DNA of 10,435 bases from Acidobacteriota bacterium (GTDB taxonomy: Bacteria; Acidobacteriota; Terriglobia; Terriglobales; Acidobacteriaceae): NCBI GenBank assembly GCA_021805265.1, contig JAJZFR010000447.1:1-10435 (forward strand). Reading direction: 5' to 3'. The notes under the pieces were generated by a model. That model was not told the origin of the DNA and searched no databases. It worked only from the letters and a program-made list of their open reading frames with translations. The position numbers and the translations under genes were made by a program. This document shows positions 1 to 5,919 of this stretch, one piece after another (the stretch's first letter is position 1; every line of letters starts with the position of its first letter).

Positions 1-99
1 TGGATGATCAAGGTCGAGTTGGCCGACGCATCCCACTACGACGCGCTGCTCAGCGCCGCCGACTACGAAGCCTTCATCGCCGAAGAAACCGGAAAGTAA
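1..99 (+). CDS. gcvH: Glycine cleavage system H protein, C-terminal end (partial)
   Basis: Only the last 32 codons and a TAA stop are present; the gene begins left of the window. The fragment opens with WMIKVELAD and ends YEAFIAEETGK. This matches the C-terminal end of H proteins, where a GWMIKV-type strand is followed by a short helix with a YEAFIAE-like end. H protein is the lipoylated shuttle that carries the aminomethyl group from glycine decarboxylase (P protein) to the T protein in the cytoplasm. The lipoyl-lysine region is not in the window, so function cannot be checked from residues. The stop lies 2 bases before the gcvPA start, which strongly supports both the identity and co-transcription. 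Confidence 0.88.
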   Translation, partial: WMIKVELADASHYDALLSAADYEAFIAEETGK

Positions 100-101
100 C
101 C

Positions 102-1451
102 ATGCGCTACCTGCCAAAATCTCCCGCCGAACGCCGGGCCATGCTCGAGCGCGTCGGCGTTGCCTCGGCCGACGAACTCTTTCACGTCATCCCCGAGGAG
201 TATCGCCTCACCCGCGACCTGGCCGTCCCGCGCCAGTTGGGCGAAAGCGAAATCATCGACCACTTCCGCCAGGCTGCCGCTAAAAACGCCGTCGGCTACA
301 CCAGCTTCCTCGGCGCGGGGTGTTATCGACACTATCGCCCCGTCGTCATCGATTCCCTCGTCCAGCGAGGAGAGTTCCTCACCAGCTACACACCCTACCA
401 GGCTGAGATCACCCAGGGCACGCTCCAGGCCATCTTCGAGTTCCAGACCATGATCTGCGAACTGACCGGCATGGACGTAGCCAACGCCAGCATGTACGAC
501 GGCTCGACCGGCGCCGCCGAAGCCATCATGATGGCCACCCGCATCACCGGGCGCACCCACTCCGTCGTCGCCTCGACCGTTCATCCCGAGTATCGCGAGG
601 TCATGAGCACCTATGCGCAGCATCAGGGGCTGCCCTCGTCCACGGTTGGCTACGACGCAAAATCCGGCCGCGTGAATCTCGATCTCCTCGATGCCTCGAT
701 CACCTCCGACACCGCATGTGTGCTGGTCCAGTCGCCCAATTTCTTCGGCATCCTCGAAGACATTCCAGCCATTGCCGCCATTGCCCACGCCAAAGGCGCG
801 CTGCTCATCGTCTCGATTGCCGAGGCCATCTCGCTCGGCGTCGTGCGCCCGCCCGTCGAGGCCGATATTGTCTCCATGGAAGCGCAGTCCTTCGGCGTCG
901 CAATCAGCTACGGCGGCCCCTACTGCGGCGTCATCGCCACCAAGGAAAAATTCATTCGCCAGATGCCGGGCCGTCTGGCCGGAGAAACTCGCGACGCCGA
1001 CGGCAACCGTGGCTTCGTGCTCACGCTGGCCACGCGCGAGCAGCATATTCGCCGCGAAAAGGCTACCTCCAACATCTGCACCAACCAGGCCCTCGTCGCG
1101 CTCATGGCCACCATCTTCCTCACCGTCTACGGCAAGGAGGGCTTGCGCGAGCTGGCCCTGCACAATCTCGCCAAGGCCGACTTCGCCGCCGCCACTCTGG
1201 CCAGCCAGCCCGGCGCGCGCCTGCTCTTCGCCGGCAGCCCGCGCTTCAACGATTTTGTGCTCGCCACCGACGATGCGCCCTCAGCCGTCAACGCTCGCCT
1301 GCTCGAACAAAAAATCATCGGCGGCCTCGACCTCACCCGCTGGTATCCCGAGCTGGGCCACGCAACCCTCTGGTGCGCCACGGAACTGAACACACGCACC
1401 CAGATTGAAGCCGCCGCCAGCTCGCTGGCCGCAGCACCCGTGGAGGCTTAG
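102..1451 (+). CDS. gcvPA: Glycine dehydrogenase (decarboxylating) subunit 1, P-protein alpha
   Basis: This 449-residue protein has the usual length of GcvPA in organisms with a split P protein. With GcvPB it forms the PLP enzyme that decarboxylates glycine and loads the aminomethyl group on the lipoyl arm of GcvH. It starts MRYLPKSPAERRAML and carries family-typical blocks: GYTSFLGAG (about residues 65-73), SYTPYQAEITQGTLQ (about 95-109), ASMYDGSTGAAEA (about 128-140) and the KATSNICTNQAL block near residue 325. As expected for the alpha subunit, I see no PLP-lysine block; that lies in GcvPB. The ATG follows the gcvH stop after 2 bases, with a weak purine-rich GGAAAG at 91-96, so translational coupling is likely. 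The following gene starts 4 bases after the stop. A long open frame on the opposite strand (63-1163) is a codon-bias shadow. Confidence 0.96.
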   Translation: MRYLPKSPAERRAMLERVGVASADELFHVIPEEYRLTRDLAVPRQLGESEIIDHFRQAAAKNAVGYTSFLGAGCYRHYRPVVIDSLVQRGEFLTSYTPYQAEITQGTLQAIFEFQTMICELTGMDVANASMYDGSTGAAEAIMMATRITGRTHSVVASTVHPEYREVMSTYAQHQGLPSSTVGYDAKSGRVNLDLLDASITSDTACVLVQSPNFFGILEDIPAIAAIAHAKGALLIVSIAEAISLGVVRPPVEADIVSMEAQSFGVAISYGGPYCGVIATKEKFIRQMPGRLAGETRDADGNRGFVLTLATREQHIRREKATSNICTNQALVALMATIFLTVYGKEGLRELALHNLAKADFAAATLASQPGARLLFAGSPRFNDFVLATDDAPSAVNARLLEQKIIGGLDLTRWYPELGHATLWCATELNTRTQIEAAASSLAAAPVEA

Positions 1452-1455
1452 GAAC

Positions 1456-3021
1456 ATGGCAAACGAAACTCTGAAACCATCCGCCGCGCCCGTCTCCGGC
1501 CCCACCCCGCGCAACACCACCCTCGGCAAGGTGCGCACCCACCCCACGCAAAACGAAGGTCTGATCTTCGAGAAGTCCTCACCCGGCAAGCGCGCCGTCA
1601 AGCTCCCGCCGCTCGACGTGCCCGAGGTCGATCCCGCTGCTCTGCTTGGCGAACACCTTCGCGCCGACCTCGGCTGCATGCCCGAGGTCAGCGAGATCGA
1701 GATCATCCGCCACTTCACACGCCTCTCCACCTGGAACTACGCCATCGACCTCGGCATGTATCCACTCGGCTCCTGCACCATGAAGTACAACCCACGCGTC
1801 AACGAGTTCATCGCCCGCATCGAGGGTCTGGCCGAGGCTCATCCCTACCAGCCGGAGTCGCTCGCTCAGGGTTCGCTCGAAGTCGTCTCCCTGCTCGAGC
1901 AGTGCCTCATCGAGATCACCGGCATGGACGCGATCACCCTCCAGCCCGCCGCCGGCGCGCACGGCGAGTTCACCGGAATCCTTCTCGTCCGCGCCTATCA
2001 TGAGTCGCGCGGCAACGCCCGCCGCAAGGTGATCGTGCCGGATTCCGCGCACGGAACCAACCCGGCCACTGCGGCCATCTGCGGCTATGAGGTTCAGAAC
2101 CTCAAGTCCAACGCCCTCGGCATGGTCGATGTCGCCGAACTCGAACGCATCGTCGATGAAGACACCGCCGCTCTCATGCTCACCAACCCCTCGACCATCG
2201 GCGTCTTTGAAAGCGAGATTCACAAGATCGCCGACGTGCTCCACGCCAAGGGGGCGCTGCTCTACATGGACGGCGCGAACATGAACGCCCTTGTAGGCAA
2301 GGCCCGGCCCGGCGACTTCGGCGTGGACGTGATGCACCTCAACCTCCACAAGACGTTTTCCACGCCCCACGGCGGCGGCGGTCCCGGCTCGGGCCCGGTC
2401 GCTTGCAAGGCCATTCTCGAGCCATTCCTGCCCACGCCCGTGCTGGCTCGGAAGCGGGACGGCAGCATGACCTGGAACTTCGACCGGCCCCAGTCCGTCG
2501 GCCGCGTCCGCGCCTTCTACGGCAACTACGGCATGTTCCTCCGCGCCCTCGCCTACATCCTCGCCAACGGACCCGACGGACTGCGCCAGACCACCGAAGA
2601 TGCCGTGCTCAACGCCAACTACATCCGCGCCAGCCTCGAAGACCTCTACGATCTCCCCTACAAGACTGCCTCCATGCACGAGGTCGTCTTCAGCGACCGG
2701 CGTCAGGCGGCGCGCGGCGTCAGGACCGGCGACATCGCCAAGCGCATCATCGATTACGGCTTTCATCCTTTCACTGTCAGCTTCCCCATGATCGTCTCCG
2801 GCGCGCTGATGATCGAGCCGACCGAAAGCGAATCGAAGGAGGAGCTTGACCTCTTCATCGAGGCCATGCGCTCCATCGCCCAGGAGGTCGAGCAATCGCC
2901 CGAGCTGGTCAAACACGCCCCCCACTCCACCCGCGTCTCCCGCCTCGACGAAGCCACCGCCGCGCGCAAGCCCATCCTCCGCTGGCGGCCAACCGCGCTG
3001 TCATCACAGCCTGTCGAGTAG
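1456..3021 (+). CDS. gcvPB: Glycine dehydrogenase (decarboxylating) subunit 2, P-protein beta
   Basis: This 521-residue protein is the PLP-binding half of the split P protein. The PLP-lysine block HLNLHKTFSTPHGGGGPGSG is clear, with the Schiff-base lysine at K299. Upstream are other family blocks: GMYPLGSCTMKYNPR (about residues 98-112), LQPAAGAHGEFTG, PDSAHGTNPATAA and LTNPSTIGVFE. I chose the ATG at 1456 because GGAGG at 1442-1446 sits 9 bases upstream and the protein then begins MANETLK. An in-frame ATG at 1405 would overlap gcvPA by 47 bases and add 17 untypical residues. The first 50 or so residues are a Pro/Ser/Thr-rich extension before the LPPLDVPEVDP core, which makes the protein somewhat longer than compact homologues. 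It follows gcvPA by 4 bases and is the last gene of the gcv operon here. No classical U-tract terminator follows; the repeat zone starts within 8 bases of the stop. Confidence 0.96.
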   Translation: MANETLKPSAAPVSGPTPRNTTLGKVRTHPTQNEGLIFEKSSPGKRAVKLPPLDVPEVDPAALLGEHLRADLGCMPEVSEIEIIRHFTRLSTWNYAIDLGMYPLGSCTMKYNPRVNEFIARIEGLAEAHPYQPESLAQGSLEVVSLLEQCLIEITGMDAITLQPAAGAHGEFTGILLVRAYHESRGNARRKVIVPDSAHGTNPATAAICGYEVQNLKSNALGMVDVAELERIVDEDTAALMLTNPSTIGVFESEIHKIADVLHAKGALLYMDGANMNALVGKARPGDFGVDVMHLNLHKTFSTPHGGGGPGSGPVACKAILEPFLPTPVLARKRDGSMTWNFDRPQSVGRVRAFYGNYGMFLRALAYILANGPDGLRQTTEDAVLNANYIRASLEDLYDLPYKTASMHEVVFSDRRQAARGVRTGDIAKRIIDYGFHPFTVSFPMIVSGALMIEPTESESKEELDLFIEAMRSIAQEVEQSPELVKHAPHSTRVSRLDEATAARKPILRWRPTALSSQPVE

Positions 3022-3028
3022 AAGCCAC

Positions 3029-3054
3029 GGGCACGGGCACGGGTGGGACTGGGG
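3029..3054 (+). other. Putative G-quadruplex motif after gcvPB
   Basis: Five G tracts run in series just after the gcvPB stop: GGG, CAC, GGG, CAC, GGG, T, GGG, ACT, GGGG. Loops are 3, 3, 1 and 3 bases, which satisfies the usual four-tract, short-loop rule. On transcription the motif would sit in the 3' untranslated end of the gcv mRNA. The reverse complement of its right part (TGCCCCAGTCCCACCC) also resembles the left arm of the hairpin at 9294-9332, so it may be a decayed repeat arm and not a selected structure. Confidence 0.5.
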
Positions 3055-3058
3055 CACA

Positions 3059-3106
3059 AATGCGGGTGACGAATGCGAATGCGGGTGCGAGTGACGAATG
3101 CGGGTG
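3059..3106 (+). repeat. Three 19-base-spaced copies of AATGCGGGTG
   Basis: The 10-mer AATGCGGGTG starts at 3059, 3078 and 3097, exactly 19 bases apart, and GTGACGAATGCG occurs at 3066 and 3091. The third copy overlaps the left edge of the first 45-base hairpin repeat, because its CGGGTG is also the start of CGGGTGCCCC. The array therefore runs directly into the RAYT-linked repeats. This looks like slippage or repeat-edge duplication; no coding role is visible. Confidence 0.7.
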
Positions 3107-3145
3107 CCCCACATCTCGCTTCTGAGATGTGGGTATAAAGTATCG
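3101..3145 (+). repeat. REP-like hairpin repeat, copy 1
   Basis: This 45-base unit begins CGGGTGCCCC and ends GTATAAAGTATCG. It contains a perfect 10-bp stem, CCCACATCTC (3108-3117) with GAGATGTGGG (3124-3133), around a 6-base loop GCTTCT. It is followed without a gap by copy 2, from which it differs at one base (G at 3140 against A at 3185). The size, hairpin form and position next to a RAYT gene fit a REP sequence. Confidence 0.85.
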
Positions 3146-3190
3146 CGGGTGCCCCACATCTCGCTTCTGAGATGTGGGTATAAAATATCG
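3146..3190 (+). repeat. REP-like hairpin repeat, copy 2
   Basis: This is a tandem direct copy of 3101-3145, with stem arms at 3153-3162 and 3169-3178. It ends 2 bases before the transposase ATG, so the repeat itself supplies the whole region just upstream of the gene. Its right end carries TATAAAAT (3179-3186), a good -10-like string 7-14 bases before the start codon. Confidence 0.85.
3179..3186 (+). promoter_or_regulatory. Possible -10 box inside the repeat, upstream of the RAYT gene
   Basis: TATAAAAT ends 6 bases before the ATG at 3193. If used as a -10 element, transcription would begin at or very near the start codon, giving a leaderless message. This would explain the lack of a Shine-Dalgarno sequence, since only ATATCGCC precedes the ATG. 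I find no convincing -35 hexamer 16-18 bases upstream, because the hairpin arms lie there. The call is weak. Confidence 0.3.
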
Positions 3191-3192
3191 CC

Positions 3193-3774
3193 ATGCCAAA
3201 GTCACTCGTGCGATACCAGAAGACTGGCGACCTACACTTCGTCACCTTCAGTTGTTACCGCCGACGGCCCTATCTGTGCCACGCTCACACGAGAGACCTC
3301 TTCGAGCGCTCCCTCGATGCCATGCGGATTCGTTACGATTTCTCCATCCGTGGCTACGTGGTCATGCCCGAACATGTCCATCTGCTGGTAACGGAACCGA
3401 AGAAATGTCCTTTGTCCAAAGCCGTGCAGGCGCTCAAAATATCCGTTGCCGTGCAGCGCGACGAACGTCCATTCTGGCTGGCCCGCTATTACGACTTCAA
3501 TGTGTTCACCACTCCAAAACACATCGAGAAACTCAAATACATTCATCGCAACCCGGTAACGCGCGGATTGGTGGAAAAACCGGAGGATTGGGCGTGGTCT
3601 AGCTTTCGCCATTACTCTACCGGGGAGATCGGTGCGGTCGAAATCGAATCCTGGTGGAAAGATGCGCGACGAACGTCGGTCTTGTCCGAAACCCACATCT
3701 CAAAAGCGAGATGTGGGGCACCCCAACACCTGGCAACCCAAGCCGTAGCACCCGAAGCCGAACCCACGCCCTGA
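3193..3774 (+). CDS. REP-associated tyrosine transposase (RAYT), Y1/HUH family
   Basis: This 193-residue protein has the marks of the IS200-like Y1 transposase superfamily, RAYT branch. It has an N-terminal LHFVTFSCYRRRPYL strand (about residues 14-28) and the HUH motif in MPEHVHLLV (H61, H63). The candidate catalytic tyrosine is Y116 in KLKYIHRNPVTRGLV, followed by EDWAWSSFRHY (131-141). Members nick single-stranded DNA at REP hairpins and may disperse them. The family core ends near residue 160. The last 33 residues are unusual, because residues 167-178 (ETHISKARCGAP) are read from the inverted hairpin repeat at 3691-3723. GC content is patchy and lower than in neighbours: I counted 26/60 at 3481-3540 against 44/60 at 2341-2400 in gcvPB. 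This is consistent with transfer. There is no clear ribosome binding site. Both HUH and Tyr motifs are intact, so the enzyme may be active. Confidence 0.9.
   Translation: MPKSLVRYQKTGDLHFVTFSCYRRRPYLCHAHTRDLFERSLDAMRIRYDFSIRGYVVMPEHVHLLVTEPKKCPLSKAVQALKISVAVQRDERPFWLARYYDFNVFTTPKHIEKLKYIHRNPVTRGLVEKPEDWAWSSFRHYSTGEIGAVEIESWWKDARRTSVLSETHISKARCGAPQHLATQAVAPEAEPTP
3691..3723 (-). repeat. REP-like hairpin repeat, inverted copy 3 within the RAYT gene
   Basis: The reverse complement of this 33-base stretch matches 3147-3179 at 32 of 33 positions; the single change is in the loop. It lacks the TATAAA/TATCG tail of copies 1 and 2. It lies in frame inside the 3' end of the transposase gene and encodes THISKARCGAP. 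Its orientation is opposite to copies 1 and 2, so the gene core is bracketed by inverted repeats. Confidence 0.85.
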
Positions 3775-3828
3775 TCGCGCCCTGTGCCAGTCCGGCGAGG
3801 GATTTTTCCCGGCGTAGTGATTTTTTCC

Positions 3829-3836
3829 TATAGAAT
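3829..3836 (+). promoter_or_regulatory. Possible -10 box for the M28 peptidase gene
   Basis: TATAGAAT follows an AT-rich run (ATTTTTTCC) and lies 46 bases before the chosen TTG start. A 17-base spacer would place TTCCCG (3806-3811) at -35, only 3 of 6 matches to consensus. It is the only promoter-like string in the 108-base gap after the RAYT gene. Confidence 0.33.
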
Positions 3837-3882
3837 TCGGGCAAGATTGCAATCCACTCTGCCGAGAACTGGAGAAACTGCT

Positions 3883-5676
3883 TTGACAAAACTACGATTT
3901 GGGAATCGCCCGTCCTGTCTGCGGAACATGGCTGCGGCGGCTACGCTTTCGCTCTGCTGGGGAGCGACGCCAGCCCTCCATGCGCAGAGCGCCGATCCCT
4001 ACGCGGAAAAGCAGCCCGCCGCTGAGACTCTCGACATGGCCGCCTACCAGCAGATCCGCGACGAAGGGCTCAACCGCTCCCACGTCATGGACTTTGCCTA
4101 CGCGCTGATGGACGGCATCGGTCCGCGCCTCACCGGCTCGCCCAACCTGGCCAAGGCCAACGCATGGACCCGCGACACGCTTACCAAAATCGGCCTCAGC
4201 AATGCCCACCTCGACGACTGGGGCGAATTCGGCATGGGCTGGCAGCAGTTGAATACCTGGGCGCGCATGACCACCCCGGACACCGCCGTGCTCATCCTCC
4301 AGGCCACGCCCTGGTCGCCCGCGACGCCCGGCCCGGTCACCGCCGACGTGGTCCCCGTAACGCTTCAGACCGACAAGGACTTCGACGCCTACAAGGGCAA
4401 GCTGGCGGGCAAGATCGTGCTCTTTGGGCCGATGCGCCCAACTCCGCCCCTGGACAAGGCGCTCTTTGAGCGCTACACCGACCAGCAGCTCGAGGAGATC
4501 GCGAACTTCCCCGTCTCGGCCAGCACCGGTGGCGGCGTGGACCCGGCCATGCAGGCGCGTCTTGCCGCCTACATCGAGCGCCGCAAGATCATCGACAAAG
4601 TCGCCCAGTTCTTCACCGACGAAAAAGTCGCTGCGGTCATCGTGCCCAGCCGCGACGCCAGAGATGGCGGCGGCTCCGGCGGAACCTTCTTTGACGACAA
4701 CGGCGCAGCCCTCGGCACGGCTCCCTACAAAGCCGAGCATCGCGTCAACGTTCCTGTCGCCGTGGCCGCAATCGAAAGCTATGGCCGCCTCTATCGGCTC
4801 ACCCAGGCCCACGTCCCGGTCCAGGTCCAGATCGACATCGAAACCAGGTTCACCGGAGAACACGAGCATGGCTTCGACACCATCGCCGAAATCCCCGGCA
4901 CCGATCCCGCGCTCAAGGACCAGGTAGTGATGGTCGGCGGTCATCTCGATAGCTGGATCGCCGGCACCGGAGCCACCGACAACGGTGCCGGCACCGTCGT
5001 CGCCATGGAGGTCATGCGCATCCTCATGGCCCTCCACGTCCATCCCCGGCGCACCATTCGCATCGCCCTCTGGACCGGCGAGGAAGAAGGCATCTTCGGC
5101 TCGAAGGGCTACTGCACCGAGCACTTCGGCTCGGCCAGGCTCTCGACCGCTCCCGATCAGCTAGCCCTGCCCGAGTACATGCGTCGCGCCGACAGTCCGC
5201 TCGAGGTCAAGCCCGAACAGAAGCTCATCTCCGGCTACTTCAACGTGGATAACGGCTCGGGCAAAATTCGCGGCGTCTACACCCAGGGCAACACCGCAAT
5301 GGCCCCGATTTTCGCCCAGTGGATCGCCCCGCTCAAGGACCTCGGCGTCACCACCATCACCAACCGCAACACCGGCGGCACCGATCACCTGAGCTTCGAC
5401 GCGGTCGGCATTCCCGGATTCCAGTTCATCCAGGACCCGCTCGATTACGAGACGCGCACCCACCACTCGAACGAGGATACGGTCGAGCGGCTGCAACCGG
5501 CGGACCTCAAGCAGATCGCCACCGTCGAGGCCATCTTCGTCTACAACGCGGCCATGCGCGACCAGATGCTGCCGCGCAAACCGCTGCCCAACCCCGTCGC
5601 CGAGCAGCAGGATCGCAAGCCGCTCGAAGGCATCTATCCCGGCGTGATCGCGCCGGCACCGCCCACAACAAAATAG
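3883..5676 (+). CDS. Secreted M28-family zinc metallopeptidase (carboxypeptidase Q-like)
   Basis: This is a predicted 597-residue exported peptidase. I chose the TTG at 3883 because GGAG (3871-3874) lies 8 bases upstream and the protein then starts with a signal peptide: basic MTKLRFGNRPSCLRN, hydrophobic AAAATLSLCWGA, likely cleavage after LHA (residue 34). The in-frame ATG at 3784 lies just after the RAYT stop and upstream of the promoter-like box. A PA-like inserted domain begins near residue 157 (VPVTLQTDKDFDAYKGKLAG). The M28 zinc centre is complete: H354 and D356 in GGHLDS, D366 in GATDNGAG, E400-E402 in TGEEEG, D456 in FNVDNGSG and a histidine in THHSNED (527-528). The NTGGTDHLSFDAVGIPGFQF block is typical of plasma glutamate carboxypeptidase-like members. 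It would act as an amino- or dipeptidase outside the cytoplasm; the substrate is unknown. A terminator follows. Confidence 0.92.
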   Translation: MTKLRFGNRPSCLRNMAAAATLSLCWGATPALHAQSADPYAEKQPAAETLDMAAYQQIRDEGLNRSHVMDFAYALMDGIGPRLTGSPNLAKANAWTRDTLTKIGLSNAHLDDWGEFGMGWQQLNTWARMTTPDTAVLILQATPWSPATPGPVTADVVPVTLQTDKDFDAYKGKLAGKIVLFGPMRPTPPLDKALFERYTDQQLEEIANFPVSASTGGGVDPAMQARLAAYIERRKIIDKVAQFFTDEKVAAVIVPSRDARDGGGSGGTFFDDNGAALGTAPYKAEHRVNVPVAVAAIESYGRLYRLTQAHVPVQVQIDIETRFTGEHEHGFDTIAEIPGTDPALKDQVVMVGGHLDSWIAGTGATDNGAGTVVAMEVMRILMALHVHPRRTIRIALWTGEEEGIFGSKGYCTEHFGSARLSTAPDQLALPEYMRRADSPLEVKPEQKLISGYFNVDNGSGKIRGVYTQGNTAMAPIFAQWIAPLKDLGVTTITNRNTGGTDHLSFDAVGIPGFQFIQDPLDYETRTHHSNEDTVERLQPADLKQIATVEAIFVYNAAMRDQMLPRKPLPNPVAEQQDRKPLEGIYPGVIAPAPPTTK

Positions 5677-5707
5677 AGCCACTCGCCCACAACATCGCCC
5701 GACCTGC

Positions 5708-5761
5708 AACCCGAATCCGCGCCCCAGGCATCTTACAAGCCTGTGTCCGGATTCGGGTTTT
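5708..5761 (+). terminator. Rho-independent terminator with nested stem after the M28 gene
   Basis: AACCCGAATCCG (5708-5719) pairs perfectly over 12 bp with CGGATTCGGGTT (5748-5759) and runs into four T's (5758-5761). The 28-base loop holds an inner 5-bp stem, CAGGC (5725-5729) with GCCTG (5739-5743). It lies 31 bases after the peptidase stop and before the pgi promoter region. Confidence 0.72.
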
Positions 5762-5830
5762 GGCGCTCGCAGGCCCGGAAGCTCGATTCAGATTCTCATC
5801 TCTGTGACAGAACTCCGCCCGACAGCGGAC

Positions 5831-5836
5831 TATAAT
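5831..5836 (+). promoter_or_regulatory. Consensus -10 box (TATAAT) for pgi
   Basis: A perfect TATAAT lies 83 bases before the pgi ATG, downstream of the preceding terminator. No good -35 hexamer is found at 16-18 bases; GTGACA at 5804-5809 matches better but would need a 21-base spacer. If used, the pgi mRNA would have a leader of about 75 bases. Confidence 0.42.
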
Positions 5837-5919
5837 TCCTGTAATTCGCTGCGTAACCCGACCTTGAAATCAGCAATCGCCGGCAACGGATCAACCCCCG
5901 CGCTGGCAGGAGAAGACCG

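Larger units (their letters stand above)
3101..3774 (+). mobile_element. REP-RAYT unit: transposase gene with flanking hairpin repeats
   Basis: The unit consists of two direct 45-base hairpin repeats (3101-3190), a RAYT-type transposase gene (3193-3774) and one inverted hairpin copy (3691-3723) inside the gene's 3' end. Copy 2 and copy 3 form a 33-base inverted repeat with one mismatch enclosing most of the gene. Such arrangements are typical of REP-associated tyrosine transposases. No TnpB-like partner or other cargo gene is present. The unit lies between the gcv operon and a peptidase gene and disrupts neither. Confidence 0.7.

Noticed and set aside
63..1163. Long minus-strand frame opposite gcvPA; similar ones at 1579-2925 and 3892-5124
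   Set aside because: Each lies fully against a confidently identified gene and has the same shadow composition. None has a convincing ribosome binding site or domain.
3101..3190. CRISPR-like tandem repeats
   Set aside because: There are only two units joined without spacers and no cas genes. The palindromic form and RAYT neighbour explain them better.
3098..3391. Forward frame translating both 45-base repeats into a doubled VPHISLLRCGYK peptide
   Set aside because: It continues out of frame over the RAYT gene. The repetition only reflects the DNA repeat having a length divisible by three.
3193..3774. A full IS200/IS605 transposon
   Set aside because: The single short protein has RAYT-style motifs (EHVHLLV, YIHRNPVTRGLV) and there is no TnpB or accessory gene nearby. 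The tandem direct copies also do not fit simple IS ends.
3799..3826. GGGA-TTTT-TCCC hairpin followed by a T run as a terminator for the RAYT gene
   Set aside because: The stem is only 4 bp, and the T run (3821-3826) begins 10 bases after the stem, too far for a standard terminator.
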